Shown piece by piece: positions 1 to 5,962 of a stretch of 8,049 bases of DNA (within the stretch, counting starts at the first letter, position 1; each line of letters starts with the position of its first letter). The stretch comes from Pseudomonadota bacterium (GTDB lineage: Bacteria; Bdellovibrionota; JAFGOL01), in NCBI GenBank assembly GCA_026390535.1, contig JAPLFT010000177.1:1-8049 (forward strand), written 5' to 3'. Position numbers and translations under genes: made by a program. The notes below the pieces were generated by a model. It saw nothing but the letters and a program-made list of their open reading frames with translations, had not been told where the DNA came from and did not search any database.

Positions 1-66
1 ACCTGCATGGGTTACAGTCTATGCGCAAATATATGCCCCGTTACAGCTATAACCCTTGAATAAATA

Positions 67-420
67 TTACCGGCAGTCTTTATTAATAGCTTCGAGTATC
101 ATGCGATCTATTTTCAGCATCTTAATCCAGCGTTTTTCGCACATAAGCATCAAAAATATAAATAAAAATATAGCGAAAACAACTATGCAAAAAATGATAA
201 CACCGTCAAAAACGATGTGACCATTAGTAACATACTGATGTATAGCATACATAATACCGACGAACGCGGAGATCATGCTCATAATAGCCGAAACGATAAC
301 AGCAACCATCAGTAGAATTAAGATCCTAAGACCGGATATTATTTTTAAAAGTATCGTCAGGAGACGAACCTTTATACCCAATGTTATTTGATCAATAAAT
401 GATCCTATTATATTCCACAA
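67..420 (-). CDS. YqjE-like / holin-superfamily two-helix membrane protein
   Basis: A 117-residue hydrophobic protein with two predicted membrane segments (about residues 31-60 and 70-93) separated by a short polar turn, a basic amphipathic N-terminus and a charged C-terminal tail (EKRWIK, then KIDRMILEAINKD). The start is a TTG directly abutting the TAA stop of the upstream gene. It is supported by an AAGGAG Shine-Dalgarno at 431-436, ten bases upstream, and the first in-frame ATG lies far inside the first membrane helix. Position after a DUF883/YqjD-like gene, together with size and topology, suggests the YqjE / holin-X-like partner of the enterobacterial yqjD-yqjE arrangement. The molecular function of that family is poorly known. 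The assignment rests on context and topology rather than a diagnostic motif. It is probably translationally coupled to its neighbour. Confidence 0.6.
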   Translation of the reverse strand: MWNIIGSFIDQITLGIKVRLLTILLKIISGLRILILLMVAVIVSAIMSMISAFVGIMYAIHQYVTNGHIVFDGVIIFCIVVFAIFLFIFLMLMCEKRWIKMLKIDRMILEAINKDCR

Positions 421-714
421 TTACTTAGTGCTCCTTCCAAACAGGAATCCTATCATTCCGGCAAGAAGAGCTGCTCCACCGATGTAATGCCATGGATGTT
501 CATGTACCGATTTATCCACATCTTTTGCCTTGTCCACGGTAAAATCTAATGCAGCTCCCTTGGCATGTTTTAGCTCGTCCCACACCGCATGAGGAGCATG
601 GGCAGCTATCGCCTTTTTAAGGTGCTTGTATTCGGAGGAAAATATTTGCTTTACATCATTTACATCGCTGGCTGCGGCATTTTCCAAAACCTGAAGAGCT
701 TCTTTTACATTCAT
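421..714 (-). CDS. DUF883 (ElaB/YqjD/YgaM) family inner-membrane-anchored protein
   Basis: A 97-residue protein with a charged helical N-terminal region (residues 1-70) and a C-terminal membrane anchor. The tail reads VHEHPWHYIGG, then a hydrophobic stretch ending in GFLFGRSTK. This is the hallmark DUF883 ending: a PW dipeptide, a Gly-rich transmembrane helix, then GR. In E. coli, YqjD and ElaB are tail-anchored inner-membrane proteins that bind ribosomes in stationary phase; extending that role here is inference. The ATG is preceded by GGGAGGT with a short spacer. The stop codon abuts the TTG start of the following YqjE-like gene, so the two form one operon. The soluble part is about as short as in the family, and nothing looks truncated. 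Confidence 0.8.
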   Translation of the reverse strand: MNVKEALQVLENAAASDVNDVKQIFSSEYKHLKKAIAAHAPHAVWDELKHAKGAALDFTVDKAKDVDKSVHEHPWHYIGGAALLAGMIGFLFGRSTK

Positions 715-799
715 AAGGACCTCCCTGTGGTATATTTCATTTATATTTGTCTTCTATTTTTAATCTATTCTCCATATGCGGTATGTGGGGTAATGTGCT

Positions 800-831
800 T
801 ATATACCATAGATACATGTATACGTTGTTAA
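800..831 (-). promoter_or_regulatory. Candidate promoter for the DUF883/YqjE pair
   Basis: Read on the minus strand, an extended -10 (TGGTATATA, 800-808) lies about 80 bases upstream of the DUF883 start codon, with a TTAACA -35-like hexamer at 826-831. The 20-base spacer is too long for a standard sigma-70 promoter, so the extended -10 would have to carry recognition. A perfect 10-base palindrome, ATACATGTAT (812-821), sits inside the spacer and could be a protein-binding site. The call is weak. Confidence 0.25.
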
Positions 832-858
832 AAAAGCAATATTAATGTAATTTTTTCC

Positions 859-888
859 TTGACATAATGCTAATAATTGTTCTAAATA
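859..888 (+). promoter_or_regulatory. Candidate sigma-70 promoter of the 259-aa lipoprotein gene
   Basis: A consensus -35 TTGACA (859-864) is followed after 18 bases by TAAATA (883-888), a poor but possible -10. Transcription would start near 895, giving a leader of about 80 bases. An inverted repeat CTGGG-N7-CCCAG (901-917) falls just downstream of the predicted start, either as an operator or as a hairpin in the leader. The -35 is convincing; the -10 is not. Confidence 0.4.
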
Positions 889-973
889 CTGTTTACAAAT
901 CTGGGGTAAATACCCAGTTGATTATTACTGCAAGTCGTGTAAATTCCAAATGTCCTAAAGGAGGTTATATAAT

Positions 974-1753
974 ATGAAAAAAATCTATACTTTAATTTCT
1001 GTGTTTCTTATTTCTTTTCTTCTTGTAAACTGCGGGGCTAATAATTCTGTAACTAATCCGTCGGCCAGTCCTTCAGGAAAAACGACCGATGTTACCTCTG
1101 CAAAAGATATCACGAGTTTTTCTATTGTTGGAACAGTGATCTCAGAATCAACAACAATAGATGAATCAACATTATCTATATACGTCTATCTGCCACACGG
1201 AACAGATCCTGCAACTCTGGATAATCTAACTCCGTCTATAGTCCATACAGGGGCAAGTATAAATCCCCCTAACGGTTTGGCTCAGAATTTTATGGTTCCT
1301 GTAGACTATACAGTCACAGCAATAGATGGCACAACAAAAACATATACAGTTCATGTCAGTATAGCAAATTCCAGCAGCACGAAAGCAATTACAGAATTCA
1401 CCTTAACTACTACAACTTATCCTACTGGTTTCACTCATAATGTATGTAGGAAAGGGGTGATGAGCGTAACTCCTGTTGGTGGAGGCTCGCCAGTTGCTAC
1501 AACAAACATATTTGTAGCACTATATTATGGAACTAACGTATTAGATCTTATCGCTGGTTTTACAACTGATGGAGCAGCAGTATTTATTGGCAATAGTCAA
1601 CAAACAAGTGGAGTAACTCATAATGATTTTACGAATCCTGTAACATACACAGTATTTGCAGCGGATGGATCACATACAAATTATGTTGTGACTGTTGAAG
1701 TAGCTCCCAACGGTGGACCACCACCGCCTTGGTTTCTTGGCAGTGATTGTTAA
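974..1753 (+). CDS. Lipoprotein with two DUF5018-like beta-sandwich repeats
   Basis: A 259-residue secreted lipoprotein. Residues 1-20 are a classic signal (MKKIYT, hydrophobic core, then LLVNC) with the lipidated Cys at 20. Asn at -1 is unusual for a lipobox; Gly at +2 suggests outer-membrane sorting by the E. coli rule. A Ser/Thr/Asn-rich spacer (21-44) leads to two DUF5018-like domains. The first (about 45-130) starts KDITSFSI and ends with TGASINP, YTVTAIDG and YTVHV. The second (about 137-244) has the same ending (FTNPVTYTVFAADG, YVVTVEV) but a longer, divergent first half containing Cys158. The short tail (GGPPPPWFLGSDC) ends in Cys259, which could pair with Cys158. The ATG follows an excellent AAAGGAGGT at 957-965, spaced 8 bases. 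The gene is monocistronic and converges on a minus-strand lipoprotein gene 4 bp away that carries the same module. Function is unknown; a surface binding or structural role is inferred. Confidence 0.75.
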   Translation: MKKIYTLISVFLISFLLVNCGANNSVTNPSASPSGKTTDVTSAKDITSFSIVGTVISESTTIDESTLSIYVYLPHGTDPATLDNLTPSIVHTGASINPPNGLAQNFMVPVDYTVTAIDGTTKTYTVHVSIANSSSTKAITEFTLTTTTYPTGFTHNVCRKGVMSVTPVGGGSPVATTNIFVALYYGTNVLDLIAGFTTDGAAVFIGNSQQTSGVTHNDFTNPVTYTVFAADGSHTNYVVTVEVAPNGGPPPPWFLGSDC

Positions 1754-1757
1754 ATAG

Positions 1758-2660
1758 TTAAAAAGTCCTGATACAGCGCAAATAGGCACAGCCCAAGCCC
1801 TGCTTTCCATATTCACCTATGTCGCCGGCATGTGTCCCGCCTAAGTACTGAAGCCATGCCTGGTTTGCATCATACTCAGAGGAACTCCAATAAAAACATC
1901 CGCCGTACGTTCCGCCTGCACCGTAGGTTGCAAGATTTGTATATATCAGACCCAGTTCATCTCTTGATGGCAAGAACCAATCGTCGTAAATAGTTGAACC
2001 ATTAGTAACCGATAGATTAGCACACGACTGTGCGGCGCTGTTTGCGGATTGGGCTATAATGAGGTTAGTATTTGCCTGACCTGATCCCACTGCCGTGTCT
2101 GTCCCGATTAATATATTCGTTACATCACTCCATGCCGGTACTGTAGCACCTATATTACTGGGCTGTTGCTCCAGATATCTCCAACCATTCGAATATGAGC
2201 CTTTATCATAAAAAACCCATCCACCGGCAGGACCGATATCTCTGAGATTATATACGTGTGCTGTTATCGTCACTGTATAATTTTTTATTGTGCCATCTAT
2301 TGCTGTGACGGTATAAGTTACCGGATTCGTAAAATTCTGTGCTATGCCGGATGCAGGATTTATACTTGCCCCTGTGATGGTTATAATTGGTGTTAACGAA
2401 GCAAGTTCCTCTTCCTCGGGTATTGTTAATTCTATTGTATCTTCACCTATAGTTCCATTTATATCTAATATAGTAAACACCGTGATATCTTTTACACTAT
2501 TATTGTTGTAGCTGCTTTTATTGCTATCGCTGCTATTATTGTCGTTACCGCTGCCACTTACATCTACATTTGAATTCCTGTGGCGAATAAGCTCACAAGA
2601 CGACAATATCAAGGTCATCACAAGTATTCCAATCAAACTCATTAAACTTTTCTTCCACAT
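1758..2660 (-). CDS. Lipoprotein: DUF5018-like domain plus DUF1566 (Lcl C-terminal type) domain
   Basis: A 300-residue secreted lipoprotein. The signal peptide is residues 1-21, with lipobox LSSC (Cys22) and Glu at +2. A low-complexity Asn/Ser/Asp linker (about 29-55) follows. A DUF5018-like domain (57-133) has the markers KDITVFTI, TGASINPASGIAQNF and YTVTAIDG. The DUF1566 / Lcl_C domain (about 139-300) shows the family signatures GPAGGWVFYDKG, WFLPSRDEL, FYWSSSEYD and a closing LRCIRTF. DUF1566 has a C-type-lectin-like fold; in Legionella Lcl the related domain binds glycans. I chose the ATG at 2660 because AGGTGG lies 6 bases upstream and it places the signal peptide at the N-terminus. A GTG at 2714 would add 18 residues, overlap the upstream gene and lacks a good Shine-Dalgarno. 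It is second in an operon, 37 bases after the preceding lipoprotein gene. Likely a surface adhesin or ligand-binding protein. Confidence 0.75.
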   Translation of the reverse strand: MWKKSLMSLIGILVMTLILSSCELIRHRNSNVDVSGSGNDNNSSDSNKSSYNNNSVKDITVFTILDINGTIGEDTIELTIPEEEELASLTPIITITGASINPASGIAQNFTNPVTYTVTAIDGTIKNYTVTITAHVYNLRDIGPAGGWVFYDKGSYSNGWRYLEQQPSNIGATVPAWSDVTNILIGTDTAVGSGQANTNLIIAQSANSAAQSCANLSVTNGSTIYDDWFLPSRDELGLIYTNLATYGAGGTYGGCFYWSSSEYDANQAWLQYLGGTHAGDIGEYGKQGLGCAYLRCIRTF

Positions 2661-2700
2661 AACGTACCACCTAAACAGAGATTCTAGCTTGAGGCAATCA
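2658..2700 (-). other. Short intergenic junction within the lipoprotein operon
   Basis: Thirty-seven bases separate the TGA of the CHB_HEX_C lipoprotein (2698-2700) from the ATG of the DUF1566 lipoprotein (2658-2660). The gap contains an AGGTGG Shine-Dalgarno six bases from the ATG and no terminator or promoter that I can see. This supports cotranscription of the two genes from the consensus promoter at 3971-3999. Confidence 0.6.
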
Positions 2701-3915
2701 TTGCGGGCACTCACCTAAGTTGTCCATATAGTTAGTAAACAAAGCAATTAACACTATCTTGTCGAGAAGAGCGTCTAACGCGGTGAAAGTATGGCTGGCA
2801 TTAATATCCGCTAAAAGAGGTTCAAAAGGATCTACAGATAATCCGGCAACATATCTCTCTATATACACGGGATCGTTACATTCCAAATAACCATTTTTAT
2901 TAACATCGCCTACAAATGAACCGGTATTAAAGTCATTCGCACAATTTTGACCGGATTCATTAAAAATTATAGAGTATGCAATAGCCGATTTTATTGTTTC
3001 AAAATATGCGACAGAAGCAAAAGCCTGCACTTCACTCCAGTTCTGTATTTGATCCTTTACAGCCTGTAAATCATCACAAGTCCTTAAGACAGTAACACAA
3101 GCAGCATTATTTTCCAGCAGGTTCCTTTCAATTATCAACTTGTCTTGAATTGTTATCTCACCGTCATTATTCAGGTCATATTTTTTGTCATACGTAAATG
3201 TGATAAAGAGGATTTGATTGATTGCCTTAAGATCGTCACACGTAAGACCAGGAATTACAGGTGTTACAACAGCATAAGCATCAGTAGAAACATCGCTATT
3301 TGACATCTGGCTCTTCAAGGCAATAGCTTTTACAGTAACCGTCGAAGAAACTGTAAATGGCCTTGTATAAAGAGGAGAAGAGCTTGAAGGAGTCGTATCA
3401 TCTATAGTGTAATGAATTTCTACACCTTCAGTTAAACAAGTAATCACTATATTTTGATCATTACTATATGTTCCAGCCGTTGGACTTATAGATGGTGTAG
3501 AAACTTTGCTGTAATTTATAACATAATTTTTGTTTACAACATTGCTGTTAGACATCCCGTCTTTTACAGCTAACGCCTTTATCGTTTTACTCGTACCATC
3601 TCCTTTAATTGAAATAGGGGCCGAATAAATATCAGAGGCTGTAGTAGGATCCTGACCATTTGTAGTATAATAGATCGCTACACCTGGTGTAGCAGAATTT
3701 ATTGTTATATTTATATCTAGAGAATAACTTCCTGTATCAATGTCCATAGTAGGAGCTTCAACCTGCAGTTGAGCCACAGAAGAATTATCGCCGGGCGTGC
3801 CTGTATTGTTATCTGTTTGATTGGTCCAATGTTTTGCATGGTGGATACCACTAGCACATGATGCAAATAAAATTAAAAACGATAATATAGAAGTATATCT
3901 AAAAAAATTCTTCAT
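2698..3915 (-). CDS. Lipoprotein with two CHB_HEX_C repeats and dockerin-like calcium loops
   Basis: A 405-residue secreted lipoprotein. The signal ends LFASC (Cys20, Phe at -3), a lipobox form commoner in spirochaetes. A polar linker (21-50) precedes two chitobiase/hexosaminidase C-terminal-type (CHB_HEX_C) repeats at 51-133 and 138-216. Each has P-x-GxY near the start, then IYYTTNGQDPT or IHYTIDDTTPS, a YSAP or YTRP turn, and KAxAxKxxMSNS. The C-terminal part has dockerin-like EF-loops: D247-N249-D251-G-E-I with D258; D337-N339-N341-G with D348; and a degenerate one from D370. TCDDL recurs at 225 and 279, suggesting an internally duplicated unit. No catalytic domain is visible, so an accessory or scaffold role at the cell surface is inferred. 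The ATG at 3915 has GGAG six bases upstream and puts the signal first; a TTG at 3948 is less likely. First gene of a two-gene operon. Confidence 0.75.
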   Translation of the reverse strand: MKNFFRYTSILSFLILFASCASGIHHAKHWTNQTDNNTGTPGDNSSVAQLQVEAPTMDIDTGSYSLDINITINSATPGVAIYYTTNGQDPTTASDIYSAPISIKGDGTSKTIKALAVKDGMSNSNVVNKNYVINYSKVSTPSISPTAGTYSNDQNIVITCLTEGVEIHYTIDDTTPSSSSPLYTRPFTVSSTVTVKAIALKSQMSNSDVSTDAYAVVTPVIPGLTCDDLKAINQILFITFTYDKKYDLNNDGEITIQDKLIIERNLLENNAACVTVLRTCDDLQAVKDQIQNWSEVQAFASVAYFETIKSAIAYSIIFNESGQNCANDFNTGSFVGDVNKNGYLECNDPVYIERYVAGLSVDPFEPLLADINASHTFTALDALLDKIVLIALFTNYMDNLGECPQ

Positions 3916-3970
3916 TGCCCCCTCCCACTCCTTGCTTTGAAGTACCAAAGATGTGGTTTATATTTATAGC

Positions 3971-3999
3971 ATTATATAATATAATAGTATTTTTGTCAA
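3971..3999 (-). promoter_or_regulatory. Full-consensus sigma-70 promoter of the minus-strand lipoprotein operon
   Basis: Read on the minus strand: TTGACA (3994-3999), a 17-base AT-rich spacer, and TATAAT (3971-3976). Both hexamers and the spacing are exact consensus. Transcription would start near 3964, about 50 bases before the ATG at 3915. No other candidate in the gap fits as well. Confidence 0.8.
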
Positions 4000-4100
4000 T
4001 ATTATTATAGTACTTATCTTAAATTAAATCTCAATAGTTAGTCCAGTTAAGGTTTCTAAAGGAATGGTGGATATAGATATAGCGGTATAAGCATAAATGA

Positions 4101-4106
4101 TATAAT
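4101..4106 (+). promoter_or_regulatory. Candidate -10 element giving a leaderless DUF2284 transcript
   Basis: A perfect TATAAT lies ten bases before the ATG at 4116, so transcription would start within a few bases of the start codon. No Shine-Dalgarno exists upstream of that ATG, which is consistent with a leaderless message. No good -35 is present at 16-18 bases, and the surrounding sequence is very AT-rich, so chance is a real alternative. Confidence 0.35.
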
Positions 4107-4115
4107 AAATATATT

Positions 4116-4625
4116 ATGATAAAAAAGATCAAGTATGAAATCTTTACCAAAAAGGCAGTAGTTCTGGGAGCTAAAGAAGCAAAGATCATTGACGCTAAAA
4201 CGATCATCACCGCAGCCTGGGTACGAATGAAATGCCAGTTTGGTTGTGATGGATATGGAAGTAATCTCTGTTGTCCGCCTTATACACCAAAGCCTGAAGA
4301 GACACGGAAGGTAATAGACTGTTATAAAAAAGCAATATTGATTCATAATACAAATAAAGGAAGTATAACTAAGACCATCGTTAAACTGGAAAGAGAGATA
4401 TTTCTTTCTGGGTATTATAAAGCGCTTGGTTTTGGCGCAGGTCCTTGCCGTCTATGCAAGGATTGTTCCCTTGATAACTGCAGGCATACTGAAAAAACCC
4501 GCCCATCAATGGAATCTTGCGGAATAGATGTTTATGAGACTGCACGAAGGAATGGATACCCAATAGAAGTGGTCAAAAATACAAAGTGTAAAGATAACTA
4601 CTACGGGATAGTACTTATAGAATGA
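4116..4625 (+). CDS. DUF2284 family cysteine-rich putative metal-binding protein
   Basis: A 169-residue soluble protein without a signal peptide. Its two Cys clusters fit DUF2284. The N-terminal one is MKCQFGCDGYG followed by LCCPPYTPKPEE (Cys40, 44, 52, 53). The C-terminal one is CRLCKDCSLDNC (Cys111, 114, 117, 122), followed by RPSMESCGIDV with Cys135. The CxxCxxCx4C arrangement resembles a 4Fe-4S ferredoxin site, so Fe-S or zinc binding is inferred. The family is widespread in anaerobes and archaea and has no established reaction. An in-frame TGA at 4098-4100 rules out a start more than a few codons upstream, and the ATG at 4116 is the only good choice despite lacking a Shine-Dalgarno. It is divergent from the lipoprotein operon and convergent with the Fic gene; neither neighbour suggests a substrate. 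Confidence 0.8.
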   Translation: MIKKIKYEIFTKKAVVLGAKEAKIIDAKTIITAAWVRMKCQFGCDGYGSNLCCPPYTPKPEETRKVIDCYKKAILIHNTNKGSITKTIVKLEREIFLSGYYKALGFGAGPCRLCKDCSLDNCRHTEKTRPSMESCGIDVYETARRNGYPIEVVKNTKCKDNYYGIVLIE

Positions 4626-4738
4626 TCCGTCAAGGATTCCCCAGGAATGATAAACAGCTGCCCTACCCCACATTTTCATCATTTTTAATCAGATTTAATC
4701 CTATATAATGAGTCCACGCACACAAAAAGCACACAGAT

Positions 4739-5869
4739 TTAAAAAGTAAGCTGATATTTAATCGTAGGACCAGATCCTTTTTTCTGTAAAAAGCTTGCTT
4801 TTGAAAGTACGTTAATGGAATGAATAACAGACCTTCTTGGGATACCTGTTAATTTCATAATATCTTTTGTTTGTAGTCTCTGTTCTGGGTGTTCCTTGAA
4901 GCATTTTAACACCTTTTGAGCAGTATCTGAAAGAGCCACATATGAGTTATAACGACTTACATAGTAATCAATATCATTTCCCAAAGATGCTTTTAAGATC
5001 TTTATCATGAAGTTAAGAAAATATTCGTATTTATATTTCCGAGGATCGTTCAGGAACTTTCCCCCAGAACATTTACGTAAAACCATGTAATATTCTTCTT
5101 TGTGTTTTTCAATTTGTCTGTCGATAGAGATATAAGGAACCGTCGCTTTAAGTCCTTCATCATTGGACTGCAACAATACGAGATAAAACAATGCTCTTCC
5201 TAGACGACCATTCCCATCTTGAAACGGGTGTATGGCTAAAAATCTAAACACAAATTCTACTGCTACAGCAACACACCATGGATAAACGGCAACTGTTTCA
5301 TTATACCATTCAAGCAAGTCACTCATGGCGGCATCGGTAATAGGACCAGGCTCAGCAGTTCTTAAAACCTCACGAGTCTTTCCTGTTTCCAATATCCTTT
5401 CAACGACACTGTTTGGCACTTTCTTGTAATTGCCCAGGTAGTGTTTTGCCTTGGGATAATATTGAAGCAGTTCTTTATGAAATCCTCTTACCGCAGTTCC
5501 TGTTAACGGAAAAAGCTCCTGTGCTTGGTCATATACTATAAGCAAAAGATCTCTGTAACCGACTACTTCCTCTATGCTTCTTTCTTTCTCTTTGGAAAGT
5601 TTATTTACTATATATTGCTGTTCCTTGCTGAAAGCACTTGGTCTAGAATCACGCTTCAACGTCTCATCTACCCATGCAATTTCTGTGTCCGTTAGCACCG
5701 CATTTTCTATTCTTGTGGAGGCACCAATGGAGCTGATCTTTGCATATCTGTGAATAGCTTCTCTGCACGAAGCATCCAGTGATTCTACAAAGGCTTTCTT
5801 TCCCACAGCTAATTCGCTGATGTGTTTCAGTTTTTTTGTTAGTTCATCTGTAATTTTGTAAGATATCAT
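4739..5869 (-). CDS. Class II Fic family protein AMP-transferase with C-terminal winged helix
   Basis: A 376-residue cytoplasmic Fic protein counted from the ATG at 5869. The catalytic motif HPFQDGNGRLGR (residues 214-225) is intact: the His for catalysis, the acidic residue for Mg2+, and the GNGR anion-binding loop with the trailing Arg. Upstream, STRIEN (51-56) fits the (S/T)xxxE(G/N) inhibitory helix, whose Glu blocks ATP in class II Fic enzymes. Predicted activity is transfer of AMP from ATP to Ser/Thr/Tyr hydroxyls of a protein target (or reversal), normally self-repressed. The last ~45 residues (LQTKDIMKLTGIPRRSVIHS and on) look like a winged helix-turn-helix, as in SoFic-type proteins. 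An in-frame GTG at 5884 would add five residues; neither start has a clear Shine-Dalgarno, and a TGA lies just upstream. There is no adjacent antitoxin gene, as expected for class II. The gene converges on DUF2284. The target is unknown. Confidence 0.9.
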   Translation of the reverse strand: MISYKITDELTKKLKHISELAVGKKAFVESLDASCREAIHRYAKISSIGASTRIENAVLTDTEIAWVDETLKRDSRPSAFSKEQQYIVNKLSKEKERSIEEVVGYRDLLLIVYDQAQELFPLTGTAVRGFHKELLQYYPKAKHYLGNYKKVPNSVVERILETGKTREVLRTAEPGPITDAAMSDLLEWYNETVAVYPWCVAVAVEFVFRFLAIHPFQDGNGRLGRALFYLVLLQSNDEGLKATVPYISIDRQIEKHKEEYYMVLRKCSGGKFLNDPRKYKYEYFLNFMIKILKASLGNDIDYYVSRYNSYVALSDTAQKVLKCFKEHPEQRLQTKDIMKLTGIPRRSVIHSINVLSKASFLQKKGSGPTIKYQLTF

Positions 5870-5884
5870 AACTAAATAATACAC

Positions 5885-5940
5885 TACTGTGCATCATTGT
5901 GCAAGATATTTTATAATTCTTTGCACAGTATTGCGCAGTA
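5885..5940 (-). promoter_or_regulatory. Fic promoter with inverted array of four TGYRCA hexamers
   Basis: Two 20-base arms (5885-5904 and 5921-5940) match as an inverted repeat at 16 of 20 positions and flank a 16-base AT-rich core. Each arm holds two hexamers exactly 10 bases apart: TGTGCA at 5888 and 5898, and TGCACA at 5922 with TGCGCA at 5932. The core has a minus-strand -10 candidate TATAAA (5910-5915) and, on the plus strand, TATAAT (5912-5917). No good -35 is present. The array sits 16 bases from the chosen Fic start. It looks like a multi-site operator over the fic promoter. The Fic protein's own winged helix is the obvious but untested candidate ligand. Confidence 0.55.
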
Positions 5941-5962
5941 AGCTCATCGTTAATAGGGAAAT

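Noticed and set aside
589..831. 80-residue plus-strand open frame
   Set aside because: It overlaps the DUF883 gene on the other strand, has no ribosome-binding site or recognisable domain, and runs through the divergent promoter region. A shadow frame.
2500..2575. Triplet-rich tract as a phase-variable microsatellite
   Set aside because: It encodes the Asn/Ser/Asp linker with mixed codons. Units are not identical, and changes in multiples of three would not switch the frame.
3916..3922. C-tract near the 405-residue lipoprotein start as a slippage switch
   Set aside because: Only five Cs, which is too short for typical phase variation.
4065..4091. Tiny ATG-initiated peptide (MVDIDIAV) upstream of DUF2284
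   Set aside because: Eight codons in AT-rich DNA, with the purine stretch too close to the ATG to be a Shine-Dalgarno and no link to the downstream gene.
4056..4346. 96-residue minus-strand open frame
   Set aside because: It lies antisense to DUF2284, whose Cys motifs are clearly real, and has no family features.
4718..4735. GCACACA direct repeat 11 bases apart beyond the Fic stop
   Set aside because: Two short copies only, in a different sequence context from the TGYRCA array, so probably chance.
4626..4738. Possible terminator (ATTCC-CCA-GGAAT) between the DUF2284 and Fic stops
   Set aside because: The stem is only five base pairs and no U-tract follows on either strand.
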